A stretch of 64,000 nt of DNA, from the NCBI GenBank assembly GCA_963814975.1, contig CAWFFB010000021.1, positions 62,001 through 126,000 of the forward strand, written 5' to 3'. The position numbers and the translations under genes are program-made. The stretch's first letter is position 1. Each line of letters starts with the position of its first letter. This document shows, one piece after another, positions 55,961 through 64,000 of the stretch. Origin of the DNA: CAVUXJ01 sp963814975 (lineage in GTDB: Bacteria; Acidobacteriota; Vicinamibacteria; Vicinamibacterales; CAVVIG01). The notes beneath the pieces were generated by a model that ran no database searches, was not told where the DNA came from, and saw nothing but the letters and a program-made list of their open reading frames with translations.

Positions 55961-57712
55961 TCACTGAAGCTCGGACACTGAGACTGTGCAGAGGATCTCC
56001 CTCGTATCCCACCTCTCACTACTCTTATCCATCACGAACGCGCGGTACGGCGGACCAGTTCCGGGCTGCGCAAACCCAAACCATTCCGGCTCGTGAAGCC
56101 TGCCGCGTCGCAACGCCAGCCAGACGGCGGCAATCACCTGGCCGTAGGTCGGATCGGGTGTGTTGACGATTGGCGCGGGCTCGGCGCGGCCTCGGATGGT
56201 TCCGGCATTGTCCTGGAGAAAAATTGTCGCACCGGCCGGAGCCGCGGGTCGCCCGGACATCCGGAAGAACCGTCCAGCTTCCACGTGCTGAAGTCGAATG
56301 TCGCCCTGGCATCGCGGCGTCGCGCCTCCAGCGAGTAGTCCTTCCCATCCGGCGTCGCCCGCGGCCGGCGAAAATCCCATCGGGCCAGAGACCGGGAGCG
56401 CGCGGCTCAATTCGTACGGCCGCGCGGGGTCGGGGTGCAGCGTTCGGATCCAATCGAAATCGGGGACGCGGACATCGAGCGCCAGCGTTGCCGCGCGGGC
56501 GTTCTCCGTTTTGGCCCACCAGACCGCGCCCACGAATAGATCGATTGGCAGCGCGGCCATCATGAGCACCGGGACGACGGGGAGCGCCAGACGAAGCCGC
56601 CGCCACCCCACCTGTGATCCTGACATGCGAATGGTCCAGAGAACGAGCGTCGCACTGATGTAAAGCATCGCGAACAGCGCATACCGTGACTGCGATGCCT
56701 GAGCCACCCCGAAGCTCGCCCTCGCCATCGCCGTCATCGCGGCCGTTATCAGCACGAAGACGCTCATGCCCAAGCAAAAGAGCTGACAGTCGGTCGAGGT
56801 TCGGCCGCTTCGAACAACGATCCACCCTTCGTAAATACCCGCGGCCAGGACAACCGCACCGAGGAAGACCCCAGCGGCGACGTTGGCGTATGAGACAGGT
56901 CCTGCGAAAAACGCCAGCCCGAACAAGGTCGTTACCGCGATGGTGTGCGCGTCTGGAGACGGCCCGTGTACGCCGGTCGCGCGCGCATAGAGCCAGACCA
57001 CGACGGCGCAGGCCAGGAGTCCGACTGACATGGGGATGACGCGCGCCCCCCGTACCGTCAGCACGATGGCTGCGAGAGCGAACGGCGCCGCCAGACCTTG
57101 ACCCGAGGTCAGGATACCGGCGATGGCGAATCCCGCGGCCGCGAACAACCACCACGCCCCGAGGCGACCTCGCTCGAGACCGCGGCCGGCCCGGATCGCT
57201 GCGAGCATGGCTCCGACCGCAAGGGCGACCGCCAGCGGAATCGTGATGCCGGCCGGAGACAGGAAAACCTGGAGCTGGTACGTGAAAAAGATCAGCGACA
57301 GTATCGTACCCGTCGCCGCGCGGGACAACGCTGGAGGCAGATCAGCCCGTCGCCATGCGTGTTCCACGAAAGTGGCAGCCGTGAACAGATAGCAGCCCAG
57401 CCCGACCGCCCACATCAACGGCCCCGGCAAACCATTGAGGCGGTAGTCCAACCACATCAGGGCTCGCGGGATCACGATGATGTGCTCGTTGCCAGCGAGG
57501 AAAACGTAGTCGCGGAACCGTGCGTGGAGGAGCAGTGGCGCGACCCAGTCCCAGTCGTCCTTGTAGAGCACGCGAAACCGCGCGGTCACACTGAAAACGA
57601 GGAAGACGAGGACGAAGAGGAGTCCAATCGCGAGGTGCGCGTGTGAGCCCTCGTCGTTTGAGTCCGGGCGAGAGGCGTTCTGGATGGGCAGTATTATATC
57701 GAGACGCCACAT
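55961..57712 (-). CDS. Large hypothetical polytopic membrane protein (GT-C-like)
   Basis: 583 residues in one intact frame. About ten helices follow a first loop with RFRVLYKDDWDWVAPLLLHARF (acidic DDWDW pair), as in GT-C glycosyltransferases. After TENARAATLALDVRVPDF a ~150-residue soluble C-terminal domain (DIRLQHVEAGRFFRMSG, PDPTYGQVIAAVWLALRRG) ends the protein. No named family recognised. Its start region MWRLDIILP coincides with a repeated promoter-like cassette; the true start may be further in, but no ATG is available before the first helix. Confidence 0.6.
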   Translation of the reverse strand: MWRLDIILPIQNASRPDSNDEGSHAHLAIGLLFVLVFLVFSVTARFRVLYKDDWDWVAPLLLHARFRDYVFLAGNEHIIVIPRALMWLDYRLNGLPGPLMWAVGLGCYLFTAATFVEHAWRRADLPPALSRAATGTILSLIFFTYQLQVFLSPAGITIPLAVALAVGAMLAAIRAGRGLERGRLGAWWLFAAAGFAIAGILTSGQGLAAPFALAAIVLTVRGARVIPMSVGLLACAVVVWLYARATGVHGPSPDAHTIAVTTLFGLAFFAGPVSYANVAAGVFLGAVVLAAGIYEGWIVVRSGRTSTDCQLFCLGMSVFVLITAAMTAMARASFGVAQASQSRYALFAMLYISATLVLWTIRMSGSQVGWRRLRLALPVVPVLMMAALPIDLFVGAVWWAKTENARAATLALDVRVPDFDWIRTLHPDPARPYELSRALPVSGPMGFSPAAGDAGWEGLLAGGATPRCQGDIRLQHVEAGRFFRMSGRPAAPAGATIFLQDNAGTIRGRAEPAPIVNTPDPTYGQVIAAVWLALRRGRLHEPEWFGFAQPGTGPPYRAFVMDKSSERWDTREILCTVSVSELQ

Positions 57713-57740
57713 CCCACGGCCTCAAGACAAGTCTCGAGGG
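57686..57740. repeat. Copy A of a duplicated promoter-like cassette
   Basis: GTATTATATCGAGACGCCAC followed by ATCCCACGGCCTCAAGACAA is about 85% identical to copy B at 59558-59615. On the minus strand it holds GATATAATAC, a clear TATAAT -10 box, just upstream of the 55961-57712 gene. The start codon seen in copy B is missing here. Confidence 0.75.
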
Positions 57741-57785
57741 TTCTGGCGTGATGTAGCGATCCCAGAATCGCTGCAACCCGCAAAC

Positions 57786-59551
57786 TCAGTGCAAAGGTGA
57801 GCGGGAAAATGACCGGCGTCCCCTCCGCCAGGTCGCGACCGACAGCCCCGCGGCCCAACCAGCCAAAACGATGCCTGATATCGCTCTTAATACGGAGTAG
57901 AGCGGGTCGGGAACAAACCGGTAGCCAACCACATGCTGGGTTGATGTCCCGGGGGGCAGCACGAAGCTCAGAATACGGTGTGACGTGTAGGTCTCGGCTC
58001 GAGGCAACTCGCGTCCATCCAGTACAACCCGGTTCCAGGGGAACGCCTCGATGTTTGTCAGCACCCTCTGTGATTGCGGTGACAACAGGACATTCTTCAC
58101 TTCGCCGAAGCGCTTTCCGAGTCCGGTAGGCAACTTGACCATAGGGGCGTCGGGAAGGACCCCGGCAAAGCCATTCACGGCACTGTACGCAGGCCACGGC
58201 AGGAATCTTGGTGGATGAGTGAGGGTATCCCGTTCGCCTGAGACCCCGATTCCAGGCAAGACCCCGGTATCTGAATGGACGCGACATGCGTGAACTTCAC
58301 GAGAACGCCCAGGGCCATCAGCGTGACGACGAGTGCCAGGCAGACGTTCAGCGGGTTCCGAAGCTCTTCGTGGAAATGTCGTAGAGAGCTCAGTAATACC
58401 ACCGCCCCTCCGAGCAGCAGGAGGTCGCAGTACGTCACGAGACGATAGGCAAACTGAAAGAATGCCAGGAACCGCGGCAAGAGCGGCCAGACGCCAGCCG
58501 AAATCGAGCCATAGCAAACCAGGGCAAACAGGCCGAGGCACACCGCTGCCGCCGCAATTTCCTTCGTCAGCCGCATCTGGCCGCTTCGCATTCGAACGAC
58601 GACCTGGAAGATGAGGAAAGCCACAATCATCACGAGCCCGACATTGATTTGGGCATCCAGGTAAGGTGTCGACACCGAGCTCAGGCGGTCCGACCGAAGC
58701 GGCCGGATGTCGAACGGTATTGGAAAGAACCGAATCCACCACGAATCGATGGAACCCGGCATGACGACAACCGACTTGACCATCGACGTGACCTGCAAGT
58801 CTCGCTGGAATGTCAGCGTCGCATACAGCCACGGCGAAAGCACGAGGACGAACATCAGCGCATTGACAGCGATCAATGCCGCAAATGCGCGCCGATTCGC
58901 GGCTCCAAAGAGCCCCCCGACGAGGAGTGCACAAAACAACGCGCTCCCAAGTACGGCGGTAATCGGATGCGAGCCGGCGGAAAAGGTCAGCAGTATCCAC
59001 GCGAACGACGCAGACATCCAAGTGTCCGGACTACCGCCGGCATAGATGACCCGCAGCCAGACCGCGCAAGCGGACACCAGCAACGAGACCGCGACAAATT
59101 CCGTGATCGCATTCCGGTTGTAGAGGTTTGTCAGCGGGTAGACGGCAAAGGAGACAACCGCCGCCACGCTCCATGCGACATACCTCCCCGGATACACGGC
59201 CCCGACAAGTTTCGCAATCTGGGTACACTGCAACCAGAACAGGGCCACCACGACCACACGGAGCGCAATCGCCGCCCCTGCCACTGCGCTCACGATCCCA
59301 GCGACAGGGTAGAAAAGGGTGCCGTAAAACAGCGGAAATGGGATTCCGATCACCTCGCTCGTATTGAATGTCAGCGGAAATGACAGATGTCGGCGAAGAT
59401 ATTCGCCTGTGTAGGCGATCATCCACAGGTGGATGTTCCAATCGAAGTAGAACGTCTTGTTGAAGAACGCGAGCCAGGCCAGAGGAAAACAGGTGATGAA
59501 TAGAGGGATGGCGAGTTCATGGTGCTCGATGGCCCGAGTCGGTGGTGACAT
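57786..59551 (-). CDS. Large hypothetical polytopic membrane protein, GT-C-like (one frameshift)
   Basis: ATG 59551 (SPPTRAIEHHELAIPLF) lies about 15-20 bases after the TATAAT on the minus strand; ORF extension to 59599 would start inside the promoter cassette. First loop TFYFDWNIHLWMIAYTGEYLRRHLSF, then ~11 helices, and a C-terminal soluble part. The frame changes near 58235: after VHACRVHSDTG... the tail reads VKLPTGLGKRFGEVKNVLLSPQS and HRILSFVLPPGTSTQHVVGYRFVPDPLY, and ends after a final helix. About 590 residues. No family named; the layout suggests a lipid-linked-sugar glycosyltransferase. Confidence 0.6.
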
Positions 59552-59557
59552 CGCTGA

Positions 59558-59615
59558 AGGCGGTATTATATCGACGCGCCACATCCCCATGGGCCTCAAA
59601 GCAAGTCTTCAAGGC
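59558..59615. repeat. Copy B of the duplicated promoter-like cassette
   Basis: GTATTATATCGACGCGCCAC precedes ATCCCCATGGGCCTCAAAGC, so this copy contains the ATG start (59589) and first codons of the plus-strand methyltransferase as well as the minus-strand TATAAT of the divergent membrane-protein gene. Confidence 0.75.
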
Positions 59616-60444
59616 AGCCTCAAGACGCTCGTTCCGAAGAGCCTGCGGCCGTTCCTTCTGAATCTTTATTGCGTCGCGCTCGACGGTTTCGATCTGGTGG
59701 GAGGCAGACGTGACGCGATCACACCCCCCAGGAGACTGCTGCGCTTCGCGACGGACCCGGACAGCGATTTCAAGGAAACAGGACGCGTGTTCCTGCAATT
59801 CCTCGTCGCGCATTGCGGACTCAGACCAGACGGCAGGGTCCTTGACGTGGGATGCGGTGTCGGCCGGATCGCCGTGGCTCTGACTGGCTACCTCGATCGC
59901 AATGGCCGCTACGACGGGTTCGACGTCGTTCCGCAGGAAATCGCCTGGTGCAGGAAACATGTCTCCGCCAGGTTTCCCAACTTTCGCTTCCAATTGGCGG
60001 ACGTCCACAATCGCACCTACAACCCGAAAGGACGCACTCGCGCGTCGGAGTACCGCTTTCCCTACGATGACAACTCCTTCGATCTCGTCGTTCTGGCGTC
60101 CGTGTTCACGCACATGCTTTCGCGCGACATGGAACGGTATGTAATGGAAGTGTCGCGGGTGCTCAAGCGCGGCGGGCAATGTTTCGTCTCGTTCTACCTG
60201 CTGAATGACGAAGCGAGAGAAAACATTGGCGCGGGAATCAGTGCCTTCGACTTCAAGAACACACTCGACGAGTGCCGGGTACAGAAGGCAGACAACCCGG
60301 AGTCGGCCGTTGCCCATGAAGAGGACCGTCGTGCGAGAGCTCTTCGGGCGATGCCAACTCGCGATAGAAGGCGTTTTTTACGGTACATGGTCATCGAGCC
60401 CAGCACAGGTCCAGGACATCATCGTGGCATCTCGAATTGCGTGA
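59589..60444 (+). CDS. Class I SAM-dependent methyltransferase (one 3' frameshift)
   Basis: ATG 59589 starts GLKASLQGSLKTLVPKSLRP. Motif I is VLDVGCGVGRIAVALTGYLD, motif II region SFDLVVLASVFTHMLSRDMERYVMEVSRVLKRGGQCFVSFYLLND. Near 60325 one extra C shifts the frame; the other frame reads REDVVRELFGRCQLAIEGVFYGTWSS and ends at 60444, as in related proteins, whereas the listed frame degenerates. About 285 residues. Next to another methyltransferase-like gene, suggesting paired modification of a sugar. Confidence 0.82.
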
Positions 60445-60460
60445 ATCAGGTCGGAAGGTG

Positions 60461-61111
60461 ATGCCAACCAACGTTCTCGATCTGGTCGAGAAGATCGCCC
60501 AGTTGCCGGGCGACTGGCATGGCGCGGGATCGGTGAGCAAGAACGTCCTTCGAGCTATTGTCAACCGCGCTCAGCGGATTGGCGCCATCCATCACTCGGC
60601 CGAGACGGGATCGGGAAGGACCACGATCCTGTTTTCGCACCTGTCGTCACACCACGTCGTCTTCGCGGTCGATGCAGGACAGTCCATCAGCCAGGTCAGG
60701 AACAGCGACCTGTTCAACGCTCACAGCACGACGTTCGTTGAAGGCCCCACACAACGCACGCTGCCCGGACAGAGGTTCGCGCACGGACACCAGCTGGTGC
60801 TCATCGATGGTCCGCACGGCTACCCCTTTCCCGATCTCGAGTACTACTATCTGTATCCCACGATCGACTCCGGCGGATTGTTGATCCTTGACGACCTACA
60901 GATTCCATCGATCGGCAGGATGTTCGACGTCATCAAGGCCGACAGAATGTTCGAACTGCTCGAGATCGTGGATGACAACACCGCGTTCCTGAAGCGAACC
61001 GACGCCCCTCTGATTGATCCTGAAAGTGACAGCTGGTGGCTGCAAGGGTACAACCAGGCGTACTATCAACAGCTGGTTGCGCCCCGACAACACGCCGCGA
61101 ACGGGCCGTAG
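60461..61111 (+). CDS. Methyltransferase-like/class I SAM-fold protein
   Basis: ATG 60461 follows GGAAGGTG. 216 residues. Although it lacks a clear GxGxG, GAIHHSAETGSGRTTILFSHLSSHHVVFAVDAG looks like the start of a Rossmann fold, followed by LVLIDGPHGYPFPDLEYYYLYPTIDSGGLLILDDLQIPSIGRMFD. This DGPHGYPxPDxEYYxxYPxxxxGGxLxxDDxxIP pattern occurs in class I SAM methyltransferases of polysaccharide loci. Intact. Function otherwise unknown. Confidence 0.7.
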   Translation: MPTNVLDLVEKIAQLPGDWHGAGSVSKNVLRAIVNRAQRIGAIHHSAETGSGRTTILFSHLSSHHVVFAVDAGQSISQVRNSDLFNAHSTTFVEGPTQRTLPGQRFAHGHQLVLIDGPHGYPFPDLEYYYLYPTIDSGGLLILDDLQIPSIGRMFDVIKADRMFELLEIVDDNTAFLKRTDAPLIDPESDSWWLQGYNQAYYQQLVAPRQHAANGP

Positions 61112-61157
61112 CGCTCGGCTCCTCATTGCGAGGCGTGATTCGAAGGCTGCGGAAGGA

Positions 61158-61995
61158 ATGAGCATCGCCATAGCCGTACCGAGCCTGAACCAGAAACGGT
61201 TCCTGGGCGCTGCGCTGGACTCCCTCGGTCGAACGGATGTCGCGGTATTGCGCGCGGTCCTCGATGCTGGCTCGACCGACGGCTCGCGCGAGCTGATTGC
61301 GGCGCGCGCGTCGGAGCTGGACTTCTGGCGCAGCGAGCCGGATGCCGGGCAGGCCGCGGCCATCAACGAAGGCATCCGCGGTCTGTGCCTCGCGCATCCT
61401 GATGTCGTCGGGGCCGTCGGATGGCTCAATGCCGACGACTTGTTTCTGGAGCATGGGCTCGATCGGCTCTGGCAGGCGCTCGTCGATCATCCGGATTGGC
61501 TCGCCGTATCGGCAAGAGCAGCCTTGGCGTCGGAGGACGGCGTGCTTATCGCCGAAATTCCGACGGAACCGTTTTCGTTCGGCACGCTTCGCTCGCGCGT
61601 GCACGATCTGCCAGCCGGCGACGCTCGTCAGACGATGGGCCTGGGAACGCGTCGGCGGCCTCGACGCGTCCATGGAGATGTGCTTCGACTACGACTTGTG
61701 GTGGCGCCTGGGCCGGCTCGGCGAGATCGGCTATCTCGATGCGGTCGTCGCCGCCTCGCGGGATCATGGCGAGACGAAGACCCGACGCCGCCGGACGCAA
61801 TACTTTCGAGAAGCCACCGCCATCGTGAGACGTGAAACGGGGGCGGTGCCGTGGCATTGGTACATCAGCGAAGCACTCGAGCGCCGGGTTCATTTTGAGG
61901 TCGGACGGAGACCACCGATCGCGGCCCGCCTGGCAGCGCGCCTTGAGGCCACCGCCTCGTACATTCACGACAACTGGCGATTGCTCGTCGTCTGA
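61158..61995 (+). CDS. GT2 family glycosyltransferase (one frameshift)
   Basis: ATG 61158 is preceded by GGAAGGA. Motifs: SIAIAVPSLNQKRFLGAALDSL, VLDAGSTDGSRELIA, RSEPDAGQAAAINEGIRGL, VGWLNADDLFLEHGLDRLW (NADD in place of DxD) and FGTLRSRV. At about 61615 the frame changes; the other frame reads QPATLVRRWAWERVGGLDASMEMCFDYDLWWRLGRLGEIGYLDAVV, the typical C-terminal half. About 279 residues. The stop overlaps the next start as TGATG. Confidence 0.82.
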
Positions 61996-63256
61996 TGGCG
62001 AACATCGTCCATGTCTGTCCAAGATATTTTCCGGCTCGGGGCGGAGTCGAGCTCTTCTTCATCAAGCTCAGCGAGGCCGCGGACCGTCGAGGGCACACGG
62101 TGTCGGTCTGGACGACGGACGCATCGGCCGTCCAGGGATTCACGTCGCCCGCCGGGCAGCGGCTGCCGTCCGGTCCCGAGACGATCAACGGCGTCGAGGT
62201 CCGGCGCTTTCCGGTTCGCTACGTGCCCGCTCAACGTTACGTCCGCACGGCAGCGCACTATCTGCCGTTCGGCACGCGGTGGAAGTGCGACACGCTTCGT
62301 TGGACCCCGTGGGTGCCCGCGCTCACCCGTGCCGCCACGCATCCTTCCGGGGCAGGTGGATCTCGTGCATGCCGCCGGTCTGCCTTACAGCTCCCTGCTG
62401 TTTGCGGGAGTCAGGCTCGCTGAACGTACGGGTGCGCGGCTGGTGATGAGCCCATTCACCCATGTCGCGCCACCGGGGCCGGCGGGCGCACGGCATACGG
62501 CGCGCCTATCTTTCGCCGCTCAACGTGCGCTTGCTCTCGACGCGCTGACCGGCTCTTCGTGCAGACAGAGCGCGAGCGCCAGGTGCTTGCCCAGGCGGGC
62601 CTGGCGACCGAGCGCTCAGACGATCGTCGGCCTGGGTGTCGAGCCGAGTGAGTGCACCGGCGGAAGTCGCGAGCGAGGGCGCCGGGCCTGGAAGGTGGCC
62701 GATGGCGCGGTTGTGGTTGGACATCTGGCCAACAAGAGTTGGGACAAAGGGACCGTCGATCTCCTTGACGCTGCGGAACGGCTCTGGGACAAGGGTGTGT
62801 CGTTCGTGCTCGTCCTCGCCGGCTCCGAGATGCGCAGCTTCAGCAGGCGGTGGGCACGTGTCCGGTTTCCCGAGCGGGTGGTCAACCTCGGCGAGTTGTC
62901 GGACGAGGAACGGAGGGATTTTTTCGCCGCCATCGACGTGTTCGCGCTCCCGAGCTACGTGGAATCCTTTGGCGTGACGTCGCTCGAAGCTGCACTCAAC
63001 GGGGCGGCGGTGGTAGCCTACGATCACGGAGGGCCGGGAGAGATCTTTCGAGACGGGGACAGCGCGCTGCTCGCGCCGGTGGGAAACGTCGATCTCCTGG
63101 CGCAGTTGATCGAAAGGTCTGTGACGAACGCGTCAGGTCGAGCACGACTGGGCGCGGCGGCGTGTCGGTCTGGCGAGCGGATACTCGTGGAGCCGCGCGC
63201 TGGATGTGGCGTTGGTTGAGTACGATGCGTTGCTTGGGAGCGAATCACGCAGATGA
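61995..63256 (+). CDS. GT4 family glycosyltransferase (frameshifted)
   Basis: ATG 61995 starts ANIVHVCPRYFPARGGVELFFIKLSEAADRRGH, the GGVE loop of GT4 enzymes. After a shift near 62340: QVDLVHAAGLPYSSLLFAGVRLAERTG, VVVGHLANKSWDKGTVDLLDAAERLWDKGVSFVLVLAG, RVRFPERVVNLGELSDEERRDFFAAIDVFALPSYVESFGVTSLEAALNG (E-x7-E type). A further shift near 63165 gives the true end GLASGYSWSRALDVALVEYD at 63256. About 420 residues. Follows the GT2 directly. Confidence 0.8.
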
Positions 63257-63271
63257 GCGTCCACACTGGTC

Positions 63272-64000
63272 GTGTCCAGGCGGATTGACCCCCGGGTGGC
63301 GCCACGAGGCCTGGTCGCGGAGTTTCTGGCACAGGCAAACCCCGTTCTGTTCCTGCCGGCGCTCTGGCACCATCGTCACCTGATTCGGCAGTTGACGTGG
63401 CGCGAGGTGACGGGCCGCTATCGCAGCTCGGCGCTGGGCTTTGCGTGGTCGTTGGTCACGCCGCTGGTGATGTTGGCCTCTACACGTTCGTGTTCGGCGT
63501 GGTGCTCAAAGCGCGATGGCCCGGGACCCGCACAGGGAACCTGGCGGAATTCGGGCTGATGCTCTTTGCCGGACTGACGGCTTTCTCGCTGTTCAGCGAG
63601 TGCGTGAACCGGGCGCCGAGCCTCATCACCGCGTCGCCCAACTATGTGAAGAAGGTCGTGTTCCCGTTGGAAGTTCTGCCGGTGAGCGTGCTGGGATCCG
63701 CGCTCTTTCACACGGGCATCAGCGTGCTCATCTTGATCGTCGTGCAGCAGGTCGTGAGCGGCGGGCCGGTGTGGACGGCGTATTTCTTCCGCTGGTCCTC
63801 CTGCCGCTCGGCGTGCATGGCGCTGGGCATCAGCTGGGTTCTCGCGAGCCTGGGCGTGTTCCTGCGCGACATCGGGCATACCGTCGCGCTGGTCATGCAG
63901 ATCCTGTTCTTCATGACGCCCATCTTCTACGCCCGCGAGGCGCTGCCCGGCCGCCTGCAGCGTCATTGTCGACTTTCAACCCCCTGGCGTCGATCGTGGA
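63272..64000 (+). CDS. wzm: ABC-2 type polysaccharide export permease, Wzm-like (partial, frameshifted)
   Basis: GTG 63272 begins 16 bases after the GT4 stop. LIRQLTWREVTGRYRSSALGFAWSLVTPLVMLA is the signature N-terminus of ABC-2 polysaccharide permeases. After a shift at ~63480 (one missing C): YTFVFGVVLKARWPG, NLAEFGLMLFAGLTAFSLFSECVNRAPSLITASPNYVKKVVFPLEVLPVSVLGSALFH, then ISWVLASLGVFLRDIGHTVALVMQILFFMTPIFYA. The window ends before the C-terminus. A Wzt ATPase gene is expected next. It exports lipid-linked polysaccharide across the inner membrane. Confidence 0.88.

Overview
The window is GC-rich bacterial DNA (roughly 64% G+C by eye) with GTG and TTG starts, no spliced genes and no rRNA or tRNA that I can support. 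Gene content and the style of its extragenic repeats (7-bp GAACGNN and AAGTCTS arrays, long GC palindromes, FG-GAP proteins with YRPSNGxWY units) suggest an Acidobacteriota genome, perhaps Vicinamibacteria. That placement is inference. Nearly all of it is a cell-surface polysaccharide locus.

Layout. 1-2.5 kb: housekeeping genes (ricT-like PSP1 protein cut by the window start, pdxA, smpB). 2.5-16.5 kb: a DegT/DnrJ sugar aminotransferase, rfbD, an LhgO-like FAD oxidase, a polyprenyl-phosphate GT2, GT39-like integral membrane glycosyltransferases, a UPF0104-type membrane protein, a methyltransferase, two GT2 enzymes and gmd. 16.7-21.8 kb: a UDP-sugar 6-dehydrogenase, an O-antigen-ligase-like protein, rfbC and a GT2. 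22.5-33.7 kb: a 12-gene minus-strand operon with ATGA/GTGA stop-start overlaps at most junctions. It encodes methyltransferase, GT2, epimerase, UDP-sugar dehydrogenase, SDR, Gfo/Idh/MocA oxidoreductase, HddA-type heptose kinase, nucleotidyltransferase, GmhA-like SIS isomerase, transaldolase-like enzyme, Fcl-like reductase and GT2. 33.8-43.5 kb: a methyltransferase, a large membrane protein with a duplicated C-terminal domain, and five GT2/GT4 glycosyltransferases. 43.6-45.1 kb: an IS element with about 33-bp terminal inverted repeats and a TAG target duplication. 45.2-50.6 kb: two secreted proteins (Kelch plus FG-GAP; PQQ sugar dehydrogenase plus Ig plus FG-GAP), each ending in six 47-residue repeats and the same VLKRP tail. 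50.6-64 kb: an AlgX/AlgJ-like plus MBOAT O-acetylation pair, GT4, a WecA-type initiating transferase with an extra membrane module, two large membrane proteins, two methyltransferases, GT2, GT4 and the start of a Wzm-type ABC permease.

How it works together. The WecA homologue would start a glycan on undecaprenyl phosphate. The nucleotide-sugar genes would supply dTDP-rhamnose, GDP-6-deoxy sugars, UDP-uronic acids and probably a GDP-heptose or 6-deoxyheptose. The GT2/GT4 enzymes assemble the chain, methyltransferases and the MBOAT/AlgX pair decorate it, and Wzm plus the ligase-like protein export and attach it.

A caveat governs the whole annotation. Many genes read continuously only across one or more single-base frameshifts, often in C or G runs (for example rfbC, the transposase and the GT2 at 11.4 kb). 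The 141-bp FG-GAP repeats drift to 140, 142, 144 and 145 bp exactly where the frame breaks. The simplest explanation is indel-rich sequence, not mass pseudogenisation. I report such genes over their full span and mark them frameshifted.
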